Part shown: positions 50,060-57,730 of the stretch, piece by piece
How the letters are laid out: each line of letters starts with the position of its first letter
How positions within the stretch are numbered: the first letter of the stretch is position 1
Source of the DNA: Halostagnicola larsenii XH-48
GTDB taxonomy: Archaea; Halobacteriota; Halobacteria; Halobacteriales; Natrialbaceae
Length of the DNA: 64,000 nt
NCBI RefSeq assembly: GCF_000517625.1
Contig: NZ_CP007055.1
Span: 1,116,001 to 1,180,000 of the forward strand
Direction of reading: 5' to 3'
The notes under the pieces: model-generated
What the model was told of the DNA's origin: nothing
What the model saw: only the letters and a program-made list of their open reading frames with translations
Database searches by the model: none
Made by a program: the position numbers and the translations under genes

Positions 50060-52137
50060 TCACGCGCTGTTGAGAGTTTTTCGGACAGTTGTTCGGACCA
50101 GTATACGTCGCCGTCGTAGATTACCGAAGCGTTTGCTTCCTCGAGAAACGACGGCAGTTCCTCCTCGGGCAAGACGAGTTTCGACGGGGATCCGCATAAA
50201 TAGGCGTTGTCGTTGCATTCCGCGTGCGGGAAATAGTACGATCCGTTGTCGCCAGTCGAATAACACTCGACCGAGAGGAGATACTGGTCGTCGTCGACGG
50301 CGTCGATGGTTACCGTCGTCGGATACTGTTGTTCTCCCTGTGACAGCGAGTGCGTACCGTCGCCGACAACTGCGTAGTCTTTGCCCATCATGATCCGTCT
50401 TCGAGCGAGATCCATCGCGCGCTCGATGCTGAATCCATGGACGAGCAGTTTCGCGAACATCGAGCCGACTTTGACGGCGTGGTCGTTCAGCACCTTTTGA
50501 ATCGTCACCGCGCCGGCGACGCTTCCGTTCTCGACCAGATCCATTCCTTCGTAAAACGAGCCACACGCGTTCAGGAAAAACGTCTGCGTGTTGCAGGTAC
50601 CGATACTACCCGTCGACAACGGCCCGTCAGGACAGCACAGCCCGTCGGTTTCGCAGTGGCCGATGTAGTGGACGAAATCGTGATCGTCTTCGAACACGCG
50701 AGCGAGCTCCGCCGTGGTGAGCGACTCTTCGACGGAGAGTTCGATCGGAAGCGAATCGGCTCGTTCCCGATAGATTTTCGCGACCGACTCGTGTTCGCCC
50801 GCCATCTCGGGATCGTTCAACACGACGACGATCGACGAGGCGTCGCTTCGCCGCTCGAGATAGCGAAGTCGGTTCTGGTACGCTTCGGGCGTCGATTTGA
50901 AGACGTCGATCGGAACGCCGTCGGCGATCCAGCCGTGAGCGCGCCCGCCCCCGAGTTCGGGCTTGATAATATCGATCGACGGAATCTGGCCGCCGCCGGG
51001 TCGAGCGCCAGCGGCTCGGCTCCGATAGAAATCGTCGAGCGACCGTTTGACGAGTTCCTGCTCGCCGAGTTCGGACCACTTTGGCGTCGAAATCAGGCTC
51101 ATCCGATCGAGCAAGAACGGCAACGTTTCGACCGTGTCCGGGCCGGGATCGACGTAGGTCGAGAGATGCCAGTGGGGGAGTCGATGCTCGATCGTTTCGT
51201 ACGGAATTTCGAGGTACGTCGCGAGTCGCTCTCGAATCGTGCTGTCGTAGAGGTGGTCGCTATCGATGTCGAGTGCATCGAGCACGCTCAACTCCGAAAG
51301 CGACGTTCCGAACGGGCCGGCGTTCCGAACCAGGCAATCGAGGAAGAACACCTTTCGAAGCAATCGCTCGACTTCCCCCTCGAGGGCGGGCATCGACGGA
51401 AGTGTCAACTCTAAGTCCGGGTCCTTGAGAGAAAGTCGAGGCGATCCTCGACGACTCGTTTCGACCGATGCGTGCAGATAGTACGCAAGCGGTGCGGTGA
51501 CGAACAGGTCCTCGTACGCCGGTGGGACGGTGAGTGTGATGCCCGAGTCGGTCGAAGCATCTCTGAGCGTGGACGGAATCTCGAGCGCTCGTCCGGTCTC
51601 GACCCGGGGTGGATGTCCTCGAAGCGATGGATAGGACCGATCTGGACTGGTCGTTTTCTGGGAGACGTGGAGGTGGCTAATCGCGTTCGCGAGGCCGTCC
51701 GGCGTTTCTGGAATCGTGATCGTTTCGGTCGGGATTTCGTGACGGCTCCGAAAGCCCAGAACGAGACGCGACCGCTCCGGGAACGAAACGACGACCGTTT
51801 CGATGTCGTCGGTCCGATGAATCGTGGCGCGACCGGAAAAGCGGAGGTAGGTCTTGATCCGCGTATCGATATCGACGAGATATTCACCCTCCGGGAGCGA
51901 GAGCGGTTCGCCCTGAGGATCGAGTTCGTGTTGCTCCCCCGTTCCGAGATTGGATGCGTAGACGACGGCGTGCGGACAGCGTATCTGTTCGGCCGTGACA
52001 ACGACAGTTTCGTCGACGGGTCGATTGATGTTCGGACTCGAGTCGGAGATCTCGAGGTTCGGCCCTTCGATAACGATCATCGCATTATCGGCGTCGGTGA
52101 CTCGAAGCCCACCGTTGACGACATCCCACCGTAGCAT
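50056..52137 (-). CDS. CHAT-domain (caspase-like) protein
   Basis: The 693-residue protein has a C-terminal CHAT protease domain (about residues 390-640): H-Y-I-G-H-C with catalytic His494 and F-F-L-N-A-C-G-S with nucleophile Cys525, 31 residues apart as usual. Before it lie beta-rich segments (about residues 1-170, V-V-V-S-F-P-E-R-S-R-L-V-L-G) and a helical middle. CHAT proteases act in bacterial and archaeal defence, often with a regulator or gasdermin-type target; no such partner is adjacent, only the TbsP gene and glyA. ATG 52137 is used; a TTG one codon earlier is not needed. Confidence 0.85.
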   Translation of the reverse strand: MLRWDVVNGGLRVTDADNAMIVIEGPNLEISDSSPNINRPVDETVVVTAEQIRCPHAVVYASNLGTGEQHELDPQGEPLSLPEGEYLVDIDTRIKTYLRFSGRATIHRTDDIETVVVSFPERSRLVLGFRSRHEIPTETITIPETPDGLANAISHLHVSQKTTSPDRSYPSLRGHPPRVETGRALEIPSTLRDASTDSGITLTVPPAYEDLFVTAPLAYYLHASVETSRRGSPRLSLKDPDLELTLPSMPALEGEVERLLRKVFFLDCLVRNAGPFGTSLSELSVLDALDIDSDHLYDSTIRERLATYLEIPYETIEHRLPHWHLSTYVDPGPDTVETLPFLLDRMSLISTPKWSELGEQELVKRSLDDFYRSRAAGARPGGGQIPSIDIIKPELGGGRAHGWIADGVPIDVFKSTPEAYQNRLRYLERRSDASSIVVVLNDPEMAGEHESVAKIYRERADSLPIELSVEESLTTAELARVFEDDHDFVHYIGHCETDGLCCPDGPLSTGSIGTCNTQTFFLNACGSFYEGMDLVENGSVAGAVTIQKVLNDHAVKVGSMFAKLLVHGFSIERAMDLARRRIMMGKDYAVVGDGTHSLSQGEQQYPTTVTIDAVDDDQYLLSVECYSTGDNGSYYFPHAECNDNAYLCGSPSKLVLPEEELPSFLEEANASVIYDGDVYWSEQLSEKLSTARD

Positions 52138-52289
52138 CAATTCGTTGAATGCTCCTCGATTAATTTAGTTGTATCGAGCTAACAGAATCTCATCATTTGG
52201 TAGGTTTTACCGTGGTAGCGTCGACCCGGAAGTGACCGCACTTGCCGAGGAAAGGTACACTTATGGAGCGTCCAGTCACGAAATTCACT

Positions 52290-53543
52290 ATGGAACACGA
52301 CCACGTCCGGGCAGTCGATCCTGCCGTCGCTGACGCCCTCGAGAACGAGGTCGATCGGCAGCGCTCGACGCTCCAGATGATCGCAAGCGAGAACCACGTC
52401 AGTAAAGCGGTCCTCGACGCACAGGGCAGCGCCCTGACGAACAAGTACGCCGAAGGATATCCCGGCGAACGCTACTACGGTGGTTGTGAGTATGCAGACG
52501 AGGTCGAGCAGTACGCCATCGACCGCGCGACGGAACTCTTCGGTGCCGAACACGTCAACGTCCAGCCCCACTCGGGCACGCAGGCCAACCAGGCCGTCTA
52601 CTTTGCAATGCTCGAGCCCGGCGACAAGATCCTCTCGCTCGATCTGACCCACGGCGGCCACCTCAGTCACGGCCACCCGGCGAACTTCGTCGGTCAGCTC
52701 TACGACGTCGAGCAGTACGAGGTCAATCCCGAAACCGGCTACCTCGACTACGAGGGGCTGGCTGAACAGGCCGAGGCGTTCGACCCCGATATCATCGTTT
52801 CTGGCTACTCCGCGTACCCTCGCGATATCGAGTGGGAGCGCATTCAGGAGGCCGCCGACGCGGTCGACGCCTACCACCTCGCGGATATCGCCCACATCAC
52901 GGGCCTCGTCGCCGCCGGCGTTCACGACTCGCCGGTCGGCATCGCCGACTTCGTGACCGGTTCGACTCACAAGACGATCCGCTCCGGCCGCGGCGGCATC
53001 GTCATGACGAGCGAGGAGTATGCAGACGGCATCGACTCGGCAGTGTTCCCCGGCGGACAGGGCGGTCCCCTCATGCACAACATCGCCGGCAAGGCCGTCG
53101 GATTCAAGGAAGCGCTCGAGCCCGAGTTCGAAGACTACGCCGAGCAGACGGTCGCCAACGCGAAGGCGCTCGGCGAGAGTCTCGTCGACAACGGCTTCTC
53201 GCTGGTCTCGGGCGGCACGGACAACCACCTCGTGCTCGTCGACCTGCGCGAGAGCCACCCCGATACCTCCGGTGGTACCGCCGAAGAGGCCCTCGAGGCC
53301 GCGGGCATCGTCCTCAACGGGAACACGGTCCCCGGCGAGACGCGCTCGCCGTTCGACCCCTCGGGCATCCGCGCCGGCACGCCCGGGCTGACCACCCGCG
53401 GCTTCGACGAGGACGACTGCCGAACCGTCGGCGACCTGATCGCGCGCGTCGTCGACAACCCGGACGATCAGAGCGTCCTCGAGGAGGTCCGCGAGGAAGT
53501 CGAGTCGCTGTGTGCGGAGAATCCGCTGTACGAAGACGAGTAG
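52290..53543 (+). CDS. glyA: serine hydroxymethyltransferase
   Basis: The 417-residue enzyme matches SHMT: L-Q-M-I-A-S-E-N-H-V-S, Y-A-E-G-Y-P-G-E-R-Y-Y-G-G, D-I-A-H-I-T-G-L-V and the PLP-binding lysine K228 in G-S-T-H-K-T-I-R-S-G-R-G-G. It converts serine and tetrahydrofolate (or a pterin analogue) to glycine and methylene-folate. Start ATG 52290 is the conserved M-E-H-D-H-V-R-A-V-D; 16 residues upstream are not. folD lies 1.3 kb further, likely part of the same one-carbon function. Confidence 0.95.
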   Translation: MEHDHVRAVDPAVADALENEVDRQRSTLQMIASENHVSKAVLDAQGSALTNKYAEGYPGERYYGGCEYADEVEQYAIDRATELFGAEHVNVQPHSGTQANQAVYFAMLEPGDKILSLDLTHGGHLSHGHPANFVGQLYDVEQYEVNPETGYLDYEGLAEQAEAFDPDIIVSGYSAYPRDIEWERIQEAADAVDAYHLADIAHITGLVAAGVHDSPVGIADFVTGSTHKTIRSGRGGIVMTSEEYADGIDSAVFPGGQGGPLMHNIAGKAVGFKEALEPEFEDYAEQTVANAKALGESLVDNGFSLVSGGTDNHLVLVDLRESHPDTSGGTAEEALEAAGIVLNGNTVPGETRSPFDPSGIRAGTPGLTTRGFDEDDCRTVGDLIARVVDNPDDQSVLEEVREEVESLCAENPLYEDE

Positions 53544-53585
53544 AGTATCCAATTCGCAACGGCTCGTTCGATCGCTCGTAGTCGC

Positions 53586-54575
53586 CTACTGTTTCCCGGT
53601 TATCGCTTCCAGCGTCGTGAGGATATCGTCACCGTACTCAGCTACCGTCTCGGCTGTATCCCGGTATCGAACGGTTACGACCGTCGACGTTCGATCGACT
53701 GTCAAGTCGTTGCGGATCCCCCGCGGAAGAACGGGGTCGATCGCGTCCGCTGTAGTCTCGAGGCCGAGGTCTGTGCGTAGGGCGTCGGCGAGCGACTCTG
53801 CGGCGTCAGTTGAATCGACCTGATATGCGATGTCGACGGTCGCGTCGCCATCTTCGCTGGTGATCGAAACCGACGTGTTCGTCACGGGATCGTATGCCGC
53901 CCTCTGCGGCGGCGTCGAGCTATCGTGGAACGCGCGCCCGGTCGTCGCGAACCGAACCGGCGCATCTCGAGCGGTGCGTTCGAACGGTCCCAACACGGCG
54001 TCCGAAACGGGGTCGCCATCGCCGTGCCAAACGTCGACGACAGAGCGAACGAGATCATCCGTCCCAATGGCGAAGACGTGTTCGCCGAGGACCACCGCGC
54101 TCCGGCCACCGGCCTCGTAGATAGTCCGTCCATCGGCCGTCTCGGCTTCGGTCGCGTCTTGGCCGGATTGCTCGAGGAGCGCCACGAGCTCGTCGTCCGA
54201 CCACTCGGCCCAGACGACGCCAGCGCTCCCGGAACCCGCGTTCGATCCCAGCACGGCTACTTTTCCGATCGTAGAAGCGTTCTCCGGCGACGACCCGGTA
54301 ACGAGATCGGTGAATCCTGCGGGTAATTCTCTAAACGACGGCGTCTCGAGGATCCCCACCGCAAGTGCTGTCGGGGCGGAATCGGGTTGTAGTTCGTCGG
54401 GAAAGACCAGCAAAAGTGGGTCGCTTTCAGCTGGGACTGTTCCCGCGGTGAACCCGTCGGCACCGGGTGAGTGAGAGTTTTCGATAGAGACGAGAGGAGA
54501 GTTACAGCCACTGAGACCGACCAACAAGCACCCTGAAACGACTGCTCTCCGTCGCGTCAATTTGGGGCCACCCAT
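53586..54575 (-). CDS. Tat-exported lipoprotein of unknown function
   Basis: The 329-residue protein starts M-G-G-P-K-L-T-R-R-R-A-V-V-S-G-C-L-L-V-G-L-S-G-C: a twin-arginine motif with a lipobox L-S-G-C (Cys24). The mature part is acidic with Ser/Thr-rich beta segments (V-V-W-A-E-W-S-D-D-E-L-V, R-T-I-Y-E-A-G-G-R-S-A-V-V-L, T-S-V-S-I-T-S-E-D-G-D-A-T) and no catalytic signature. It would be anchored to the outside of the membrane. It sits between glyA and folD on the opposite strand. No family is recognised. Confidence 0.8.
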   Translation of the reverse strand: MGGPKLTRRRAVVSGCLLVGLSGCNSPLVSIENSHSPGADGFTAGTVPAESDPLLLVFPDELQPDSAPTALAVGILETPSFRELPAGFTDLVTGSSPENASTIGKVAVLGSNAGSGSAGVVWAEWSDDELVALLEQSGQDATEAETADGRTIYEAGGRSAVVLGEHVFAIGTDDLVRSVVDVWHGDGDPVSDAVLGPFERTARDAPVRFATTGRAFHDSSTPPQRAAYDPVTNTSVSITSEDGDATVDIAYQVDSTDAAESLADALRTDLGLETTADAIDPVLPRGIRNDLTVDRTSTVVTVRYRDTAETVAEYGDDILTTLEAITGKQ

Positions 54576-54598
54576 TCGTAGAGTATGTTACCTGGTTG

Positions 54599-54615
54599 AC
54601 TATAATCCTATTATA
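54599..54615 (-). promoter_or_regulatory. TATA/inverted-repeat promoter of the lipoprotein gene
   Basis: TATAAT (54601-54606) with ATTATA (54610-54615) forms an inverted repeat about 25-40 bases upstream of the minus-strand ATG at 54575. The sequence is a good TATA box in the leaderless arrangement and might also be an operator. Confidence 0.45.
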
Positions 54616-54841
54616 ATTTTTGGTGCGCTATCATGCCTGCCACTCGCCGATACGCGGCTTTTCAGCCGACTCGCCCTATTGTTGTTCAGGCCACCAGAGG
54701 AGGGTCACTGGGGATGGTTCGACGACGAGACAGCGTCAGACCGCCAATAATAGCCACGAACGTGCATATACCCGGTCGTACGGGCGGGAAAATAGGCACA
54801 AACCCGAGCGTTGATTACGCTCGCTCACGGCAACTCGAGTG

Positions 54842-55735
54842 ATGACCGAGATCATCGATGGAAACGCCGTTGCGAGCGAGATCCGCGATGGACTGACCGA
54901 CGCGATCGAAACGCTCGCCGACGCCGGGCGGCGACCGGGGCTCGCGACCGTCCTGATGGGCGACGACCCCGCGAGTCAGACGTACGTGAACATGAAACAG
55001 CGCGACTGCGAGGAGGTCGGAATCGATGGAACCCACGCCGAGATCGACGGGGACGCGCCCGCGAGCGAACTGTATGATGCAATCGAGGATCTCAACGACG
55101 ATCCGTCCGTCCACGGCTACATCGTCCAGGAGCCGGTCCCGGATCACATCGACTACAGGGAAGTGCTTCGACGCATCGATCCGGCCAAGGACGCCGACGC
55201 GTTCCACCCCGAAAACGTCGGTCGACTCGTCGCCGGTCAGCCCCGATTTAAACCGTGTACTCCACACGGGATCCAGAAGCTGCTCGAGGCCTACGACGTC
55301 GAGACGGAGGGCGCTGATGTGACCATCATCGGCCGGTCGAACATCGTCGGGAAACCGATGGCGAACCTGCTCATGCAGAAAGCCGACGGCGGCAACGCGA
55401 CGGTGACGGTCTGTCACTCCCGAACGGAAGACCTCGAGGAAAAGACGCGATCGGCGGATATCGTGATCGCCGCCTCCGGCGTCACCGAACTCGTCGACGC
55501 GTCGATGCTCGCCGAAGACGCAGTCGTGATCGACGTCGGCATCTCTCGAGTCGACGCCGACAACGAGAAGGGGTACGAACTCGTCGGCGACGTCGACTTC
55601 GAGAGCGCGAAATCGAAAGCCGGTGCCATCACGCCGGTTCCGGGCGGGGTTGGGCCGATGACGCGCGCGATGCTCCTGCACAACACGGTCAACGCGGCGA
55701 GCGCCCAGCAGGGAATCGACGTCGACCTGCCCTAG
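54842..55735 (+). CDS. folD: bifunctional methylene-tetrahydrofolate dehydrogenase/cyclohydrolase FolD
   Basis: The 297-residue enzyme matches FolD: V-N-M-K-Q-R-D-C-E-E-V-G-I with the catalytic Lys region, V-Q-E-P-V-P-D-H-I, F-K-P-C-T-P-H-G-I, and I-G-R-S-N-I-V-G-K-P-M and P-V-P-G-G-V-G-P-M-T. It interconverts methylene-, methenyl- and formyl-folate with NADP. It completes the one-carbon pair with glyA. ATG 54842 is used; a GTG one codon earlier is not needed. Confidence 0.94.
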   Translation: MTEIIDGNAVASEIRDGLTDAIETLADAGRRPGLATVLMGDDPASQTYVNMKQRDCEEVGIDGTHAEIDGDAPASELYDAIEDLNDDPSVHGYIVQEPVPDHIDYREVLRRIDPAKDADAFHPENVGRLVAGQPRFKPCTPHGIQKLLEAYDVETEGADVTIIGRSNIVGKPMANLLMQKADGGNATVTVCHSRTEDLEEKTRSADIVIAASGVTELVDASMLAEDAVVIDVGISRVDADNEKGYELVGDVDFESAKSKAGAITPVPGGVGPMTRAMLLHNTVNAASAQQGIDVDLP

Positions 55736-55776
55736 CGGCTCGGCCTCGTTCTCAGAGCGGACGTTCGACAGCCGCG

Positions 55777-56493
55777 TTATGCGAACTCGAGCGCTTCGAT
55801 CTGTTGTTTCGCACGCTCGATAGCGTCCTCCTCGCCCTGCAGGGCCGCCGTGAGTTCGCGCGTCGCCCGAATCAGGGTCTCGGCAGTTTCCGGTCGAATA
55901 TCGCCCTCGAGCATTCGAACCCTCGTCACGTGGTCACCGAGCGTCTCGAGAACGCGCTGTTGGTCGGTCGTGAGCGTTCGCTCCTCGCTCCAGGTGCGGA
56001 TATCGCGGCGGTAGTCTCGGATAGCATTGGCGACGGCGATTCCGCGGGCGGCTCGAAGCGAGTCGGGAACGTCCGATGCGGGTGGTCGCTCGTCCTGGTC
56101 TGCGGTTTCGAGCAGCGAGAGGAAGTAGAGCTCGTCGCGGTCCGCGAGTTGCCGTTCGCGGGAGACGATGTCGGCGACGTGCAGTAATTCGGCGGCGGCG
56201 AGATACGTCGTATCGAGCCCGCGGAGTTCGCCACCCTTGATGAACCCTCGCTGGCGAATATACTCGCGCGAACGCTCCCGGCAGCGTTCTGCGAGATCGC
56301 TCGTGGTACTGTCTGCAACGGCGTTTCGAACCGGCGTCAGATCGAACTGGATCTGTAGGTCCGTGTGTTCGGTCCGCTCGTCCAGACCGACGCTCCGGAG
56401 CGTGCCACAGTGCGGGCAGCTAACGTTTCCCGTTTCGTAGTAGGACCACCGGGTCCCACACTCGGTGCACTCGCGTTCGCCCCGAATTTTCAT
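55777..56493 (-). CDS. zinc-ribbon protein with helical C-terminus (haloarchaeal DUF7117-like)
   Basis: The 238-residue protein begins with a TFIIB-type zinc ribbon: E-C-T-E-C-G-T-R-W near residues 7-15 and C-P-H-C-G near residues 26-30. The rest is helical (Y-L-A-A-A-E-L-L-H-V-A-D-I-V and R-V-L-E-T-L-G-D-H-V-T-R-V-R). I recall it as a conserved haloarchaeal DUF. ATG 56493 precedes the ribbon directly; the long upstream extension is not conserved. Function unknown. Confidence 0.76.
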   Translation of the reverse strand: MKIRGERECTECGTRWSYYETGNVSCPHCGTLRSVGLDERTEHTDLQIQFDLTPVRNAVADSTTSDLAERCRERSREYIRQRGFIKGGELRGLDTTYLAAAELLHVADIVSRERQLADRDELYFLSLLETADQDERPPASDVPDSLRAARGIAVANAIRDYRRDIRTWSEERTLTTDQQRVLETLGDHVTRVRMLEGDIRPETAETLIRATRELTAALQGEEDAIERAKQQIEALEFA

Positions 56494-56656
56494 ACCGCTG
56501 TGTTCGGCCGGCAAACCAAAAGGTCCACCGACTCGAGGCTTCATCGACCGCCTGTCGTTGCCGTCCTGACTGCGTTCGTCCGTTCTCGGGACCCAACGTG
56601 AATAACGAGAGAGCCCAGCGGCGCCATTTTTCCGTCTTCGACGGGTACGAACCCGT

Positions 56657-56803
56657 ATGCGAGACGAACAAGAGATCCGCGAGCAGTACGAATTCCTCAC
56701 GGAGCAACTCGAGAGCGACGAGATGACCCACGACGGCGTCGAACAGATGTTTACCTACTATAAGCGCGCGTTGGGGTGGGCACTCGAGGAAGAACACATG
56801 TGA
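56657..56803 (+). CDS. 48-residue acidic protein
   Basis: The frame encodes an acidic helical small protein (M-R-D-E-Q-E-I-R-E-Q-Y-E-F-L-T-E-Q-L) ending E-E-H-M, with aromatic spacing M-F-T-Y-Y-K-R-A-L-G-W-A-L in the middle. Acid content and amphipathic period fit haloarchaeal coding DNA, though it is below usual length cutoffs. It stands alone upstream of the candidate RNA. No family is recognised. Confidence 0.66.
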   Translation: MRDEQEIREQYEFLTEQLESDEMTHDGVEQMFTYYKRALGWALEEEHM

Positions 56804-56856
56804 CGACTACCGGTAATCGCCACTGACATATTACTCAGTCATCCATTGTCGGTACC

Positions 56857-56866
56857 TTTAAGTATA
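56857..56866 (+). promoter_or_regulatory. TATA box of the candidate RNA
   Basis: TTTAAGTATA at 56857-56866 is a good haloarchaeal TATA box. Its centre is about 25 bases before 56886, exactly where hairpin 1 of the candidate RNA starts, and no ATG start follows at a sensible distance. Confidence 0.5.
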
Positions 56867-56885
56867 CCGAGCCAATTTTTTCAGT

Positions 56886-56985
56886 TGACGCTTCGCTTGG
56901 AGGGCCGAAGCGTCAGCGGGGACCAATTCAGGGCGGCAAGCAACCGCGTGGCATTTTTCCGCCACGCGGTTTGCTTTCCTGTTTA
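56886..56985 (+). ncRNA. candidate structured non-coding RNA of unknown family
   Basis: Two strong hairpins follow the TATA box. Hairpin 1: TGACGCTTCG (56886-56895) with CGAAGCGTCA (56906-56915), a perfect 10-bp stem with a 10-base loop. Hairpin 2: AAGCAACCGCGTGGC (56938-56952) with GCCACGCGGTTTGCTT (56961-56976), 15 bp with one bulged T. A 22-base linker joins them and a T-rich tail follows. No open frame spans it. It matches no RNA I recognise; the 3' end is a guess. A transcript-end structure for another gene is an alternative, but no gene ends here on the plus strand except the 48-residue frame 80 bases upstream. Confidence 0.5.
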
Positions 56986-57252
56986 CGGACGACATCTCTG
57001 TTGATTCTTCGAGAGCGACGCGAGTGGTATCCTCATCTCGACGTTGCGCTGCCGAGTAACTTCTGGCTCGAGACCGGGATAATTGTATCCATCAAGATGC
57101 TCTGAAAGCTAAACATGAACTGCGTGTTATGTGTGAAACCGCGGTAAACCCCTCACCAGCACAATACGTACTGATGAATCCATTACGTGTGCGGCACTCG
57201 GAAAACGGACGGTTTGATCGAAACAACCCGACATGTTTATTAAATTTCGACA

Positions 57253-57273
57253 GTAAGTACAACCGGTACTTAC
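57253..57273. promoter_or_regulatory. PadR operator, GTAAGTAC-N5-GTACTTAC
   Basis: A perfect 8-bp inverted repeat GTAAGTAC (57253-57260) with GTACTTAC (57266-57273) and a 5-base spacer lies directly before the PadR start at 57277, downstream of the AT-rich TATA region (57237-57246). PadR regulators commonly repress themselves from such dyads over the start site. Confidence 0.6.
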
Positions 57274-57276
57274 CCA

Positions 57277-57552
57277 ATGTACGACCTGACAGGATTTCAG
57301 CGTGACCTACTCTACGTCATCGCTGGCGAGGAGGAACCGCACGGACTGGCCATCAAGGAGGAACTCGAGCAGTACTACGAAAAGGAGATTCATCACGGAC
57401 GACTGTACCCGAACCTCGATACCCTCGTCGACAAAGGACTCGTCGAAAAAGGACGCCGAGACAGGCGGACGAATTTCTACACGCTCACTCGACGCGGTCA
57501 GCGCGAACTCGAGGCCCGGCGCGAGTGGGAGACACAGTACGTAGACCTCTAA
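57277..57552 (+). CDS. PadR-family transcriptional regulator
   Basis: The 91-residue regulator is a PadR winged helix: M-Y-D-L-T-G-F-Q-R-D-L-L-Y-V-I-A, P-H-G-L-A-I-K-E-E-L-E-Q-Y-Y, G-R-L-Y-P-N-L-D-T-L-V-D-K-G-L-V-E-K and the wing R-R-T-N-F-Y-T-L-T-R-R-G. Unlike larger PadR members it lacks a C-terminal dimer domain. The ATG starts 3 bases after its operator, suggesting autoregulation. Possible targets are itself and the MgtC/DUF4010 gene 178 bases downstream. Confidence 0.9.
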   Translation: MYDLTGFQRDLLYVIAGEEEPHGLAIKEELEQYYEKEIHHGRLYPNLDTLVDKGLVEKGRRDRRTNFYTLTRRGQRELEARREWETQYVDL

Positions 57553-57554
57553 AG

Positions 57555-57590
57555 ACGGGATACCTCCCGTTTCCAGCCTGCGGAAGGCTG
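57555..57590 (+). terminator. two tandem hairpins after the PadR gene
   Basis: ACGGGA-TACC-TCCCGT (57555-57570) and CAGCCT-GCGGA-AGGCTG (57574-57590) follow the PadR stop after two bases. They may limit transcription or stabilise the mRNA end. A factor-independent terminator in archaea is usually a T tract, which is not clear here. Confidence 0.4.
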
Positions 57591-57730
57591 TGAGTAGTAT
57601 CGCCGTTTCGCGGGTCGTTCTCGAATTCGGGTGCGTGCTCTGCTTTTCGTCGGCCTCAAAGCAGAGCACATCAACACCGTAAACCGGAGCACATCGCCGC
57701 CCCAAACCGGATACGTTCGCGTACGTCAAT

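Noticed and set aside
52179-53552. 457-codon frame opposite glyA
   Set aside because: It is antisense to a fully conserved SHMT gene and lacks motifs.
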